Counted from the first letter of the stretch, positions 33,912 through 42,856 are shown. The stretch: 64,000 bases of DNA from Proteiniclasticum aestuarii (GCF_017368455.1 NZ_JAFNJU010000007.1:62001-126000); one strand, 5' to 3'. Made by a program: numbers and translations. The notes: generated by a model from the letters alone, not told the origin.

Positions 33912-34982
33912 ATGCAGCAGGATAAACATTCGAAAACCGAAGAAGCCACCCCCAAACGGCTCCGGGACAGCAGAAAGAAAGGACAGGTCAGCAAGAGCCA
34001 GGATCTGGTCTCTTCCGTATCCTTTCTGGCCTTTGCACTGCTTCTGGGGTCTCTGGGCAACTATCTTCTGGAAAATTCGGTGCAGTTTATGAATCTCTCA
34101 CTGACCTATGATGTGGGTGAGGGGCTTTCACCCAGCTTTGCAGGGAATCTTCTCAGTGAATATGTCATGAAGATTCTTCTGATCTTTTTTCCATTCGGAC
34201 TCATTGCGGTCTTTGTGGGGGTGGTGGTCAATGTGATTCAGGTAGGGTTCCTTTTCACGGTGCAGCCCCTGAAGCCGGATTTCAAGAGACTCAATCCCAT
34301 TGAAGGAATGAAGAATATCTTCTCTAAGAAGGCGCTTTTCAATCTCTTTAAAAGTCTCATGAAACTCCTCATCGTGGGGTATCTCACCTATACAGGTCTT
34401 CAGAAGGTTATGGTGCCCATCATGAATCTGGGTGGGGTAGGGGTGGAGAAGATCTTCACGTTCTTTATGGATACGGTGCGCACCTTAAGCATCAGCATCG
34501 CTTCTCTCATGATCATCCTGGGGATATTGGATTTCATTTTCCAGAAGAAGGAATACAAGAAGAATCTCATGATGACCAAACAGGAAATCAAAGATGAGTA
34601 CAAGCAGATGGAAGGAGATCCCAAAATAAAATCCAAGCGACAGCAAAGGCAACGTGAAATGTCGATGGCACGTACCATGCAGGGGGTGGAAGCCTCCACA
34701 GTGATCATCACGAATCCGACCCATATCGCTATCGCCATCCGCTATGAACAAGGAGTGGATGAAGCACCAGTAGTCATGGCCAAGGGTCTGGACTATATGG
34801 CCATGAAGATCAGAGAAAAAGCAAAAGAGATGGATATTCCCATCATCGAGAACAAGCCATTGGCAAGAGGCATGTACTACAAGGTGGAACCTGGTAGCTC
34901 GGTACCGCTGGAAATGTATCAGGCCATTGCGGAAATCCTTGCCCTGGTATTTACCATGAATAGAAAAAAGAAACTGTACTAG
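33912..34982 (+). CDS. flhB: Flagellar export switch protein FlhB
   Basis: FlhB sets substrate specificity of the export gate and changes state when FliK signals that the hook is finished. The 356-residue protein has four membrane helices (about 30-210) and a cytoplasmic domain with the autocleavage site NPTH (residues 268-271, 'VIITNPTHIAIAIRYE'). The N-terminus 'KTEEATPKRLRDSRKKGQVSKSQDL' is family-typical. flhA follows after 15 nt. Confidence 0.97.
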   Translation: MQQDKHSKTEEATPKRLRDSRKKGQVSKSQDLVSSVSFLAFALLLGSLGNYLLENSVQFMNLSLTYDVGEGLSPSFAGNLLSEYVMKILLIFFPFGLIAVFVGVVVNVIQVGFLFTVQPLKPDFKRLNPIEGMKNIFSKKALFNLFKSLMKLLIVGYLTYTGLQKVMVPIMNLGGVGVEKIFTFFMDTVRTLSISIASLMIILGILDFIFQKKEYKKNLMMTKQEIKDEYKQMEGDPKIKSKRQQRQREMSMARTMQGVEASTVIITNPTHIAIAIRYEQGVDEAPVVMAKGLDYMAMKIREKAKEMDIPIIENKPLARGMYYKVEPGSSVPLEMYQAIAEILALVFTMNRKKKLY

Positions 34983-34997
34983 ATAGGAGAAAAAAGC

Positions 34998-37067
34998 ATG
35001 CAGAGCGTACGCGCATCCCTGAGTAGTCTTAGTAAATATACGGAGATCCTGGTGGCTTTTGCGGTGGTGGGCATCATTGCCATCATCATTCTGCCCATGC
35101 CGGCATTTCTTCTGGACCTTCTTCTGACGGTGAATCTGACCATCTCCATCATGATTCTGGTCCTGACCCTGTTCACCAAGACTGTCCTCGAGTTCTCCAT
35201 CTTTCCCAGCATGCTGCTGGTCATGACCATGTTCCGTCTGGGTCTGAACATCTCCTCCACGAGGCTGATCCTTTCTGAAGGCAAGGCAGGAGAAGTCATC
35301 AATGCCTTCGCCACCTTCGTCACAGGCAACAACTATGTGGTGGGTGCGGTGATCTTCATCATCATCACCATCGTACAGATGGTTGTGGTGACCAACGGTG
35401 CAGGACGAGTATCCGAAGTGGGTGCAAGATTCACTCTGGATGCCATGCCCGGAAAACAGATGGCCATCGATGCGGATCTCAATTCCGGCCTCATCAACGA
35501 GGAAACAGCAAAAAAGAGAAGACAGGATCTTCAGAGAGAAGCGGATTTCTACGGCTCCATGGATGGTGCCTCCAAGTTCGTCAAAGGGGATGCCATCGCG
35601 GGCATCATCATCACCATAATCAATCTTCTGGGCGGAATCATCATCTTTTCCCTTCAGGGGGGCATGACCATCATGGAATCCATCGGTCATTTCGGCAGGC
35701 TCACCATCGGTGACGGCCTGGTGAGTCAGATTCCTTCCCTTCTCATCTCCGTGGCTTCCGGTATGATCGTCACCCGTTCCGGCAATGACAAAAGCTTCGG
35801 TTCCACCTTCAGAGATGAACTCTTCTCCGGATGGAAAGTCATGGGCATCGGTGCTGTGGTGATTCTTGCCATCGGACTCGTACCTGCCTTTCCTACGATG
35901 CCTTTTGCAGGCATGGCTGCCCTTCTGGGCGTTTCCGCTTACCTCATCTATGAGAACGACAAGGATGAGGCGAAGAGGAAAGTGAAGATGGAGGAGAAGA
36001 AGAAAGCATCCAGCTTTAAGGAAACGGAAGAATCCGTTACATCTTATCAGGTGGAACCCATCTCTCTTGAAATCGGGTATGGACTGATTCCTCTGGTGGA
36101 TGAGGGCTCCGATACGAATCTTGTGGAGCACATTACCTCCATCCGGAAACAGTGCGCCAGGGAAATGGGGATTCTCATCAGTCCCATCCGCATACGGGAC
36201 AACCTGCAGCTGGACCCTCATGAGTATGTAATCAAGATCAAGGGGAATCAGATCGCGAAAGGCGAAATCTATGTGAATAAATATCTGGTCATCGACCCGG
36301 GTACTCAGGACTTCGACCTCACAGGTATCGAAACAGTGGAGCCTGCCTTCGGTCTTGCGGCCCTCTGGATCGATGAAAAGGACAAGGAAAGGGCAGACCT
36401 TTCTGGCTATACCATTGTAGAACCAGCGACGGTTCTTGTGACCCACCTGAAAGAGCTGGTGAGAAAGCATTCCTATGAGCTTCTGGGCAGACAGGAAACC
36501 AAGCTTCTAGTGGATGAAATCAGAGAGAAATACGGTGTTATTGTGGAAGAGCTCATCCCTGGCATTCTGAGCCTTGGTGAAGTGCAGAAGGTGCTGCAGA
36601 ATCTTCTCCGGGAGAATGTGCCCATCATCGATCTTGTGACCATTCTTGAAACTCTGGCGGACCACGGTGTCTCCATCAAGGATACGGAGATTCTGACAGA
36701 ACATGTACGTCATGCTCTGCAGAGAACCATCGTGAAAGACCATCTGGACCAGGAGGGGGAGCTGAAAGTTGTGACCATCGATCCTCAGCTGGAGGATCTC
36801 ATCGGATCCAATATCCACAAGTCCATGAACGGATCCATACCGGTGCTGGAACCGGAGATGATCACCAGGATCTTCGGAAGCATCCGAAGCACCTATGATG
36901 AAGCGATGATGAAGGGATACCAGACGGTGATTCTCGCATCACCGAAGATCAGAACAGCACTGAAGAATCTCATTGCCATGACATTTCCGGATTTCACGGT
37001 GCTGTCACTCAATGAAGTACCCAATGATATACCCATAGAAGTAGTAGGGATGGTGGAATTCAGATGA
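34998..37067 (+). CDS. flhA: Flagellar export gate protein FlhA
   Basis: FlhA forms the nonameric export gate ring. The 689-residue protein has eight N-terminal membrane segments (about 15-315), including the FHIPEP-type region 'GAGRVSEVGARFTLDAMPGKQMAIDADLNSGLI'. The large cytoplasmic domain carries 'EIGYGLIPLVDEGSDTNLVEHI', 'HLKELVRKHSYELLGRQETKLLVDEI' and 'LLRENVPIIDLVTILETLADH', where it docks chaperone-substrate complexes. It overlaps flhF by 4 nt. Confidence 0.97.
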   Translation: MQSVRASLSSLSKYTEILVAFAVVGIIAIIILPMPAFLLDLLLTVNLTISIMILVLTLFTKTVLEFSIFPSMLLVMTMFRLGLNISSTRLILSEGKAGEVINAFATFVTGNNYVVGAVIFIIITIVQMVVVTNGAGRVSEVGARFTLDAMPGKQMAIDADLNSGLINEETAKKRRQDLQREADFYGSMDGASKFVKGDAIAGIIITIINLLGGIIIFSLQGGMTIMESIGHFGRLTIGDGLVSQIPSLLISVASGMIVTRSGNDKSFGSTFRDELFSGWKVMGIGAVVILAIGLVPAFPTMPFAGMAALLGVSAYLIYENDKDEAKRKVKMEEKKKASSFKETEESVTSYQVEPISLEIGYGLIPLVDEGSDTNLVEHITSIRKQCAREMGILISPIRIRDNLQLDPHEYVIKIKGNQIAKGEIYVNKYLVIDPGTQDFDLTGIETVEPAFGLAALWIDEKDKERADLSGYTIVEPATVLVTHLKELVRKHSYELLGRQETKLLVDEIREKYGVIVEELIPGILSLGEVQKVLQNLLRENVPIIDLVTILETLADHGVSIKDTEILTEHVRHALQRTIVKDHLDQEGELKVVTIDPQLEDLIGSNIHKSMNGSIPVLEPEMITRIFGSIRSTYDEAMMKGYQTVILASPKIRTALKNLIAMTFPDFTVLSLNEVPNDIPIEVVGMVEFR

Positions 37068-38098
37068 TCATAAAAAAATATGTGGTAAACGACATGAAGG
37101 AAGCCATGGTTCGAGCAAAATACGAGCTGGGCAGTGAGGCCATCATCATCAGTCAGAAAATGGTAAGACCAGGGAAATGGTATAGAGTGTTCCGTAAGAG
37201 AATGCTGGAGGTCACTGTGGCACTGGAAGAGAATGTCCATGAAAAGAACACGAGAGAGAAGGAAAAGTTCACTCAGATTCTTCAGGATAGAGAAAAGAAG
37301 AAGGTAGAGGAGAAGGCACTGAAGGAAAAGGAGACAGCCAGGCTGTTGCGGATCTTCGGCAAGGACGAGAAGGTTCTGGAGCGCTGGGAGAACCATGTGA
37401 GAAATGAGGCGCTGGACGGGGAGGAAATCACCCTTAAGAGCATCAGAACATTCATCACCAAGACCTATGTGGATCATGCCTACGACAAGGAGTTGCCCTT
37501 CGGGCGGATCAATGTGCTGGTGGGACCTACGGGCGTAGGTAAGACCACCACCATCGCCAAGATCGCCTCCAGAGAGCTTCTGGAGAAGGATCAGAAAGTA
37601 GGGCTTCTCACCATTGATACTTACAGAATCGCCGCTGTGGAGCAGCTGAGAAAGTATGCGAAGATTCTCGGGATCAAATGCGTCACTGTAAACCAGCCTA
37701 AGGACATCAGGAAGAAACTGAACCTGCTAAAGGACTGCGACATCATTCTGGTGGATACCATTGGTGCCAGTCCCAAGGATGAGGACCGCATTGACGAGAT
37801 CCGTTCCTATCTGGATGAACTGCCTGAAGACAGGCACACTTATCTCGCCATCAGCATGTCTTCCCAGGTGGATACCAACAACCGAATTATGAAGAAGTAC
37901 AAGGAGCTCTCCTACAATTCCATCATTCTCACTAAATTCGATGAAGTGGAGAACTACAACAATTTCTGGAACATGATGGAGAATAATGTGCTGCCTGTTC
38001 AGTATTTCTGTCATGGTCAGGTGGTACCGGAGGACATCATGGAAGCATCTCTGGAGAATGTCCTATCCTATCTGTGGAGGGAGCTTCAGTATGAATGA
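37064..38098 (+). CDS. flhF: Flagellar SRP-like GTPase FlhF
   Basis: FlhF is an SRP-family GTPase that fixes the number and position of flagella. The 344-residue protein has a basic/B domain ('VVNDMKEAMVRAKYELGSEAIIISQKMVRPGKWY'), a linker, then the NG domain with P-loop 'LVGPTGVGKTTTIAKIASRELLE', 'LLTIDTYRIAAVEQLRKYAKIL', 'DIILVDTIGASPKDEDRIDEI' and 'LTKFDE'. It overlaps flhG by 8 nt, matching their known working partnership. Confidence 0.95.
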   Translation: MIIKKYVVNDMKEAMVRAKYELGSEAIIISQKMVRPGKWYRVFRKRMLEVTVALEENVHEKNTREKEKFTQILQDREKKKVEEKALKEKETARLLRIFGKDEKVLERWENHVRNEALDGEEITLKSIRTFITKTYVDHAYDKELPFGRINVLVGPTGVGKTTTIAKIASRELLEKDQKVGLLTIDTYRIAAVEQLRKYAKILGIKCVTVNQPKDIRKKLNLLKDCDIILVDTIGASPKDEDRIDEIRSYLDELPEDRHTYLAISMSSQVDTNNRIMKKYKELSYNSIILTKFDEVENYNNFWNMMENNVLPVQYFCHGQVVPEDIMEASLENVLSYLWRELQYE

Positions 38099-39134
38099 TC
38101 AGGCGGAATCTTTAAGAAAGAGAATGATGGCATCAAAGCTTTATAAAAGAAATAAAGCGGAAGAAGTGCTCCCTGCTCCTGTTGCAGTTGAAAAGATGAA
38201 GGATATTCTGAAAGAACAGCAAGAGAAGCAGAAGGGAAGCGTGGAACAGGTTGAAGCGAAGGAGAATGTGGTCACTCTGGAAGTGCTGAGAGAACCTACG
38301 GAAGAAAAGGAGGAGCCCAAGGCAGAGGGGCTGGTGAAGATCTATGCGGTGGTCAGTGGAAAAGGAGGCGTGGGGAAGACCAATGTCTCTGTGAATCTCT
38401 CCATCGCCATGGCAGAGAAAGGAAGGAAAGTGCTTCTCATGGATGCGGATATCGGGATGACCAACGCGGACATCATCATGGGCATTCATTACGAGCATGA
38501 CCTCTTCGACTATCTGGAAGGACGAGTTGAGCTTTCTGAAATCATCTATGACGGACCAAAAGGGATCAAGGTGATTTCCGGAGGTGCAGGGCTTCTTGAA
38601 ATGAACCTGCTAGATGAGACGGCTCAGAAGACCCTCATTGGCGATCTCATTAAGCTGGGCGGGTTTGAGGTGATGGTCATTGACAACGGAGCAGGCATCA
38701 GCAGAGAAACTCTAAGTTTCATCACCTTCGCTCATGAGGTGATACTGGTCACAACACCGGAACCAACAGCCATTACGGATGCCTATCGGGTGCTGAAGAC
38801 CATCAGTCATTATAAGCTGAAGTCCACGGTGAAGCTCATCGTGAACAAGGTCTCCTCCAAAGAACATGCCCTGGAGGCTTTTGAAAAGCTGGAGTCCACC
38901 TGCAAGGCTTTTCTTTCTCTGGAGCTGGAAAACTGTGGATATATATTCGATGACGCTCGAGTAGAGAAAGCAATCATGAAGCAGGAACCTGTGATACTTT
39001 CGTACCCTAATGCATTATCCAGTGGTAATATACATGATATAACTGGTATAATATTGGATGAAACTGTATTCATAAGCAATATTTCAACGATCAAGCAGCT
39101 TGGAAATCGCTTCATGAAAATATTTGGAACGTAA
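38091..39134 (+). CDS. flhG: Flagellar number regulator FlhG (YlxH, MinD family)
   Basis: FlhG is a MinD-like ATPase that acts with FlhF to control flagellar number and C-ring assembly. The 347-residue protein has an N-terminal activating segment ('DQAESLRKRMMASKLY', the DQAxxLR motif that stimulates FlhF), a charged linker, then the ATPase with deviant Walker A 'VVSGKGGVGKTNVSVNLSIAMA', 'VLLMDADIGMTNADIIMG' and 'VMVIDNGAGISRETL'. The ATG at 38091 lies inside the end of flhF; a longer frame from 37986 is a shadow. Confidence 0.95.
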   Translation: MNDQAESLRKRMMASKLYKRNKAEEVLPAPVAVEKMKDILKEQQEKQKGSVEQVEAKENVVTLEVLREPTEEKEEPKAEGLVKIYAVVSGKGGVGKTNVSVNLSIAMAEKGRKVLLMDADIGMTNADIIMGIHYEHDLFDYLEGRVELSEIIYDGPKGIKVISGGAGLLEMNLLDETAQKTLIGDLIKLGGFEVMVIDNGAGISRETLSFITFAHEVILVTTPEPTAITDAYRVLKTISHYKLKSTVKLIVNKVSSKEHALEAFEKLESTCKAFLSLELENCGYIFDDARVEKAIMKQEPVILSYPNALSSGNIHDITGIILDETVFISNISTIKQLGNRFMKIFGT

Positions 39135-39147
39135 TAGGGGTATAAAG

Positions 39148-39819
39148 ATGGAATGGATTGATATCAGAGAAAAAGTACATATCACATGCGATGACGGAAG
39201 CGCTCTGGAGGGAATGATCACGGACAGAACCGAGGATACCATCAGTTTTTCCATCCCTGCGGATGACAAAAGGTTCAAGCTCTTTCATCCTGGAGAAAAG
39301 GTCACGGGTGTAGTATTCAAGAAAAATAAAGGGGTCCGCTTTCATGGGATCATCGGGAGCAGAGTCAGTGCAGAAGCACCCACTTACACCATTTCCAAGA
39401 TTTCTGGCTGGAAAAGCGTCCAGAGAAGAAATTACGTGAGAGTGGATTGTACAGATCCGCTGACTTATACAGCAGACCGGTATCTTATAGAATCCGTAGC
39501 ATTTACGAGGGATCTTTCCAGAGTGAACGATGAGCTGGAGCAGCACATGAAAGACGGCATGATGCTGGATATCAGTGCAGGAGGGCTGAAGCTCTTCTGC
39601 GAGGAAGACATCAGTGAAGGGCAGAAAATCATTCTGAAGTTTCCGATCCGAAATGAGGAATACATACTAAGAGGGACTGTGATGCATAAGCAGATGATCG
39701 TGAATCCTTCAGGAATCCGCTATTTCTACGGAATCAGATTTGACGATATTCTAGAAAAGACCCAGGAAATGATTGTGAACCATGTTTTTCAGATCATGAG
39801 AAAAATGGGCAGGAAATAG
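39148..39819 (+). CDS. PilZ-domain flagellar brake protein (YcgR/YpfA-like)
   Basis: The 223-residue protein has an N-terminal YcgR-type domain (1-95) and a C-terminal PilZ domain with the cyclic-di-GMP contacts 'RRNYVRVD' (RxxxR motif) and 'LDISAGGLKLF' (D/NxSxxG motif). Proteins of this type bind cyclic-di-GMP and slow or stop the motor by touching the stator or switch. ATG 39148 is chosen because AGGGG (39136-39140) is 7 nt upstream; 39124 has no ribosome site. It lies between flhG and sigD, as the Bacillus ylxF-type region would suggest. The ligand is inferred from the motif. Confidence 0.88.
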   Translation: MEWIDIREKVHITCDDGSALEGMITDRTEDTISFSIPADDKRFKLFHPGEKVTGVVFKKNKGVRFHGIIGSRVSAEAPTYTISKISGWKSVQRRNYVRVDCTDPLTYTADRYLIESVAFTRDLSRVNDELEQHMKDGMMLDISAGGLKLFCEEDISEGQKIILKFPIRNEEYILRGTVMHKQMIVNPSGIRYFYGIRFDDILEKTQEMIVNHVFQIMRKMGRK

Positions 39820-39834
39820 TACGGGAGGTGACCC

Positions 39835-40545
39835 ATGGGTTATCCAGATGCCAAGCCGGATTATAATGACCTGATAATAAAATACATCCCACTGGTGAAG
39901 AGAATCGTGGGGAGAATTGACCCTGGAGAGGGAGACCTGGATAAGGACGATCTGTTCTCCATTGGTGTCATTGGTCTCATCGATGCACTGAAGAAGTTTG
40001 ATCCCCGTAAAGCGGTGCCTTTCGAGGCCTATGCGACACTGAGGATCAAAGGAAACATCATAGATGAGATGAGAAGGACCGGGCGCGTATCACGCGATCG
40101 GATCGCAAAGCTCAATGATTACTATGGCGCCAAGGAGAGACTGGAGCAGGAGCTGAAGAGAAGTCCTGATGAGCATCAGATCTGCGAGGAGCTGGGCATC
40201 AGCGAAAAAGAGCTCTCAAAGCTTCATGAGACGGTGCATTATCTCTCCAAGGTGTCTTTTGAGACGACGCTTTTTCACCGGGAAGGGAAATCGGTGGAAC
40301 TTTCGGATCTCATCCGGGATCAGAACACGGAAACACCGGAAGAGGAGTATCTTTTGAAGGAGAGAAGACATCTTCTTCGAGAAGCAGTGAAAAAGCTCAG
40401 TGAAAGGGAACAGATCATACTGGATCTTTACTATGTGCAGGAGCTGACATTGAAGGAAATCGCTTATACTTTGGAAATCTCCATTCCCAGAGTATCCCAG
40501 ATCCATGGAAAGATCATTCTGAAATTAAGAGAACTCATGGCCTAG
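39835..40545 (+). CDS. sigD: RNA polymerase sigma-28 factor (FliA/SigD)
   Basis: This sigma factor drives late flagellar and chemotaxis promoters. The 236-residue protein has region 2 ('DLDKDDLFSIGVIGLIDALKKFDPRKAVPFEAYATLRIKGNIIDEMRRTGRVSRDRI'), region 3 and region 4 ('LSEREQIILDLYYVQELTLKEIAYTLEISIPRVSQIHGKIILKLR'), all in FliA/WhiG style ('F.tYA..RIrGai.DelR'). The protein lacks region 1. FlgM (9440) is its partner anti-sigma. Promoters of its type were seen at 920, 13419, 13971, 47442 and 47822. A reversible-checkpoint circuit is therefore encoded entirely within the window. Confidence 0.97.
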   Translation: MGYPDAKPDYNDLIIKYIPLVKRIVGRIDPGEGDLDKDDLFSIGVIGLIDALKKFDPRKAVPFEAYATLRIKGNIIDEMRRTGRVSRDRIAKLNDYYGAKERLEQELKRSPDEHQICEELGISEKELSKLHETVHYLSKVSFETTLFHREGKSVELSDLIRDQNTETPEEEYLLKERRHLLREAVKKLSEREQIILDLYYVQELTLKEIAYTLEISIPRVSQIHGKIILKLRELMA

Positions 40546-40565
40546 CCATGCAGGAAGGAATCATC

Positions 40566-41102
40566 ATGTTTTATTTTTTACTATTTACAGGTACAGCACT
40601 TATTCTATACGGATTCATGGGCATCAGAAGAGAAAGAAACCAATCCATGCAGCTGTTTTTAAAACTGCAGGATGCAATAGATGAACCAGCATCTAGAGAG
40701 GAATCAGTCGAAAAAGACCAGGAAAAGATAAGAGATCTCACGGACCGCATGGCGGAGATGGAGAAAAGTCTCTTCGACCATCTTCTGAAATGGCAGATGG
40801 AAAAGAAAGAGCTTCTGGAGAAGATGGACACAGGAAATGCAGTCATGGAAAAGCCCTCCACAGAAGCGGATTATTCGGATTTCACAGGGATAGAAGAGAA
40901 AATGGTCCTTGTAGAGTCCATTGAAGAACCGGTGGAAGAGGAAGCTGAGTTGGCGAAGAAGAAACCCATGCCAGAGAACATCAGAAAGATTCTTGACTAT
41001 GAAGAGGAAGGCCTTAGTGTTCAGCAGATCGCCAATGTCACCCGTATGAAGAAAGGGGAGGTTTTACTATTAAAAAACTTATCGAAACACTACAGAAAGT
41101 AA
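40566..41102 (+). CDS. SwrB/YlxL-like motility protein (DUF6115-type)
   Basis: The 178-residue product has one N-terminal membrane helix ('MFYFLLFTGTALILYGFMGI'), a charged coiled coil (about 30-95), an acidic linker, and a C-terminal helix-turn-helix-like motif ('ILDYEEEGLSVQQIANVTRMKKGEVLLLKNL'). This layout and the place right after sigD match SwrB (YlxL) of Bacillus, which promotes export-gate activation and swarming. The ATG at 40566 has AGGAAGG (40552-40558) 7 nt upstream. Its last codons contain a classic slippery run (41072-41078) that could shift some ribosomes into the following small ORF. Confidence 0.78.
   Translation: MFYFLLFTGTALILYGFMGIRRERNQSMQLFLKLQDAIDEPASREESVEKDQEKIRDLTDRMAEMEKSLFDHLLKWQMEKKELLEKMDTGNAVMEKPSTEADYSDFTGIEEKMVLVESIEEPVEEEAELAKKKPMPENIRKILDYEEEGLSVQQIANVTRMKKGEVLLLKNLSKHYRK
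41054..41078 (+). promoter_or_regulatory. Shine-Dalgarno plus A-AAA-AAC slippery sequence (recoding site or AUU start)
   Basis: AGGGGAGG (41054-41061) is followed 10 nt later by AAAAAAC (41072-41078), phased as A-AAA-AAC in the upstream gene's frame (codons TTA AAA AAC). This is the same arrangement as the dnaX -1 frameshift signal, where an internal Shine-Dalgarno sits about 10 nt before the slippery heptamer. A -1 slip enters the small ORF that ends at 41269. The same Shine-Dalgarno could instead serve an ATT start at 41069 (7 nt away). Confidence 0.5.
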
Positions 41103-41269
41103 AATCAGAAGTCTATGTGGCCCTAGGGGCTGGACTCTTAATCGGAGCGATTCTTATGAATCTGTCCAGTGTTCTGACCATGGACAGAGGCATTGAAGAG
41201 AAAGCAAGGGACCTTGGTATGGTCTATCCGCAAGAAGTACGTGTGAACCTGGAAGAGGAGAATGAGTAA
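41069..41269 (+). CDS. Small membrane protein without a canonical start codon
   Basis: An open frame ending at 41267-41269 encodes one membrane helix ('VYVALGAGLLIGAILMNLSSVL') followed by a soluble tail containing 'IEEKARDLGMVYPQEVRVNLEEE'. The 'A..LGMvYP.ev' phrase looks conserved, and the frame ends directly against the flgF-like start at 41270, so it looks like a real gene. It has no well-placed ATG, GTG or TTG. Either it begins at ATT 41069 (66 residues) behind AGGGGAGG, or it is made only as a -1 frameshift extension of the upstream swrB-like gene. Function unknown. Confidence 0.55.
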   Translation: MKKLIETLQKVKSEVYVALGAGLLIGAILMNLSSVLTMDRGIEEKARDLGMVYPQEVRVNLEEENE

Positions 41270-42031
41270 ATGATTATCAGAAGTCTATACAATGTGACGA
41301 GACAGATGAATGTACTGCAGAAGAGACAGGAGAACAACTCCGCTAATGCGGCCAATGTGAATACACCAGGATACAAGATGCAGGACCTGATCCAGAGAAC
41401 CATGGAGGAACATGAACTCTACAATCATGCTGGAGGAAGAGACAACAACCAGAGAGTGCATCTTGGCAGTCTCAATATGGGTACGGAAGTGGATGGAGCC
41501 GTGACAAGCTTCTCGCAGGGTTCTCTGAAGGAAACAGGCAGTGCAACAGATCTTGCCCTTAATGGACGAGGTTTCTTCACCTTGGCGCTTGAGAACGGAG
41601 AAACGGGATTCACAAGAAACGGTAATTTCAGAATCAGTGAGGACCAGAGACTGGTGACTCAGGAAGGCTACCCTGTCATGGGCCTGAACGGGCAGGGAAA
41701 TCCGACGGAAATCTATGTGACCGGAGATGAGCTCACAGTAAGTCAGAGAGGATACATAAACGGCACGGATGTGAGGCTTCTTGTATCGGATTTTGAGGAT
41801 ACGGCTGCCTTTGAGATGCGGGGAGAAAGCATCTACATGACTGGTGGCGCAAATCCCATGGAGAGCGATGCGGAAGTCAGCCAGGGGTATCTTGAAAGCG
41901 CCAATGTGAATATCATGGATGAGATGGTGAAGATGATGGAAGTATCCAGAGAATTCCAGTCCAACCAGAGGGTTCTTTCGGTGCTCAATGATACGCTTCA
42001 GAAAACCGTCAATGAAATCGGAAGAAACTAG
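41270..42031 (+). CDS. flgF: Flagellar rod/hook family protein (FlgF/FlhO type)
   Basis: A distal-rod protein of 253 residues. It has the axial N-terminus 'NVTRQMNVLQKRQENNSANAANVNTPGYKMQD', the central FlgE/F/G block 'TDLALNGRGFFTLALENGETGFTRNGNFRISEDQRLVTQEGYPVMG', and the C-terminal 'NIMDEMVKMMEVSREFQSNQRVLSVLNDTLQKTVNEIG'. The N-terminal motif is less canonical (SANAANVNTPGY), as in the FlhO/FlgF branch. Together with the next gene it forms the pair called flhO-flhP in Bacillus. Its start abuts the stop of the small ORF. Confidence 0.88.
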   Translation: MIIRSLYNVTRQMNVLQKRQENNSANAANVNTPGYKMQDLIQRTMEEHELYNHAGGRDNNQRVHLGSLNMGTEVDGAVTSFSQGSLKETGSATDLALNGRGFFTLALENGETGFTRNGNFRISEDQRLVTQEGYPVMGLNGQGNPTEIYVTGDELTVSQRGYINGTDVRLLVSDFEDTAAFEMRGESIYMTGGANPMESDAEVSQGYLESANVNIMDEMVKMMEVSREFQSNQRVLSVLNDTLQKTVNEIGRN

Positions 42032-42044
42032 GGGGAACAGATAG

Positions 42045-42830
42045 ATGTTTAATGGTCTTAAAATCGGAACCAGCGGCATGAGAACAGCCCAGAAGGTCAT
42101 GGATAATGTGGCGGATCAGATCGCCAATGCGGATACCAATGGATACAAGAAGAAAGAAGTGAACTTCAGTGAACTTCTCCGAAACCAGATGGGAGAGAAT
42201 CAGGTGCAGCTGTCTGAGAATGCACAGAATGCATCCATAAGCATCGGATCAAGAGCAATCTATGCCAAGACGAATCATACCCAGGGAACCGTTGTGGGGT
42301 CTGAAAGTCCTTTCCATCTGGCACTAGAAGGGAGGGGCTACTTTGGAGTGGTGGATCCTGAGGGAAACCTGATGCTCACGAGAAATGGTGCTTTCCAGAA
42401 GAACGGAGATTCTTCCATTACAGATGAGGAAGGGAATCTTCTTAGCATGGAAACCTATCTTCCGCAGAGTCAGTGGGGAGAAGAAAGCAGCATCAGCGTC
42501 AGTGAAAACGGGCTGATCAGTGGAAGAAGTCAAAATGGTGAGACACTTACACTGGGAAGAATCATCCTTTACACACCTGGTTCCAGTGATCAGCTGATTT
42601 CTCTGGGAGAAGGGAAATATATTCCAGGTAATGAGACCCCGCTTCTGAACTCACTGGATAATCCGGAAGGTGCCTATGCTTCCGTGCGGCAGAAGGCCCT
42701 TGAAAAGTCCAATGTGGATCTTGTGGGCAGCATGACGGATATGATTCTCACGCAGAGAGCCTACCAGGTCAATGCCAAGAGCGTGACGACAGCAGACGAG
42801 ATGCTGGAAGTCATCAATACCATACTCTAG
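42045..42830 (+). CDS. flgG: Flagellar distal rod protein (FlgG/FlhP type)
   Basis: The 261-residue protein is the second distal-rod subunit: 'LKIGTSGMRTAQKVMDNVADQIANADTNGYKKKEVNFSELL' at the N-terminus, 'HLALEGRGYFGVVDPEGNLMLTRNGAFQKNGDSSITDEEGNLL' in the middle, and 'VDLVGSMTDMILTQRAYQVNAKSVTTADEMLEVINTIL' at the end. It is the last clear flagellar gene of the 23-kb operon. Exact FlgF/FlgG naming of the pair is by order and should be treated as provisional. Confidence 0.88.
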   Translation: MFNGLKIGTSGMRTAQKVMDNVADQIANADTNGYKKKEVNFSELLRNQMGENQVQLSENAQNASISIGSRAIYAKTNHTQGTVVGSESPFHLALEGRGYFGVVDPEGNLMLTRNGAFQKNGDSSITDEEGNLLSMETYLPQSQWGEESSISVSENGLISGRSQNGETLTLGRIILYTPGSSDQLISLGEGKYIPGNETPLLNSLDNPEGAYASVRQKALEKSNVDLVGSMTDMILTQRAYQVNAKSVTTADEMLEVINTIL

Positions 42831-42856
42831 AATTTCAAGGCTGCAGGTGAATGAAG

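Noticed and set aside
34485-36470. Long minus-strand open frame of 661 codons opposite flhB-flhA
   Set aside because: It is histidine-rich antisense of conserved membrane genes and has no recognisable domain; a codon-bias shadow.
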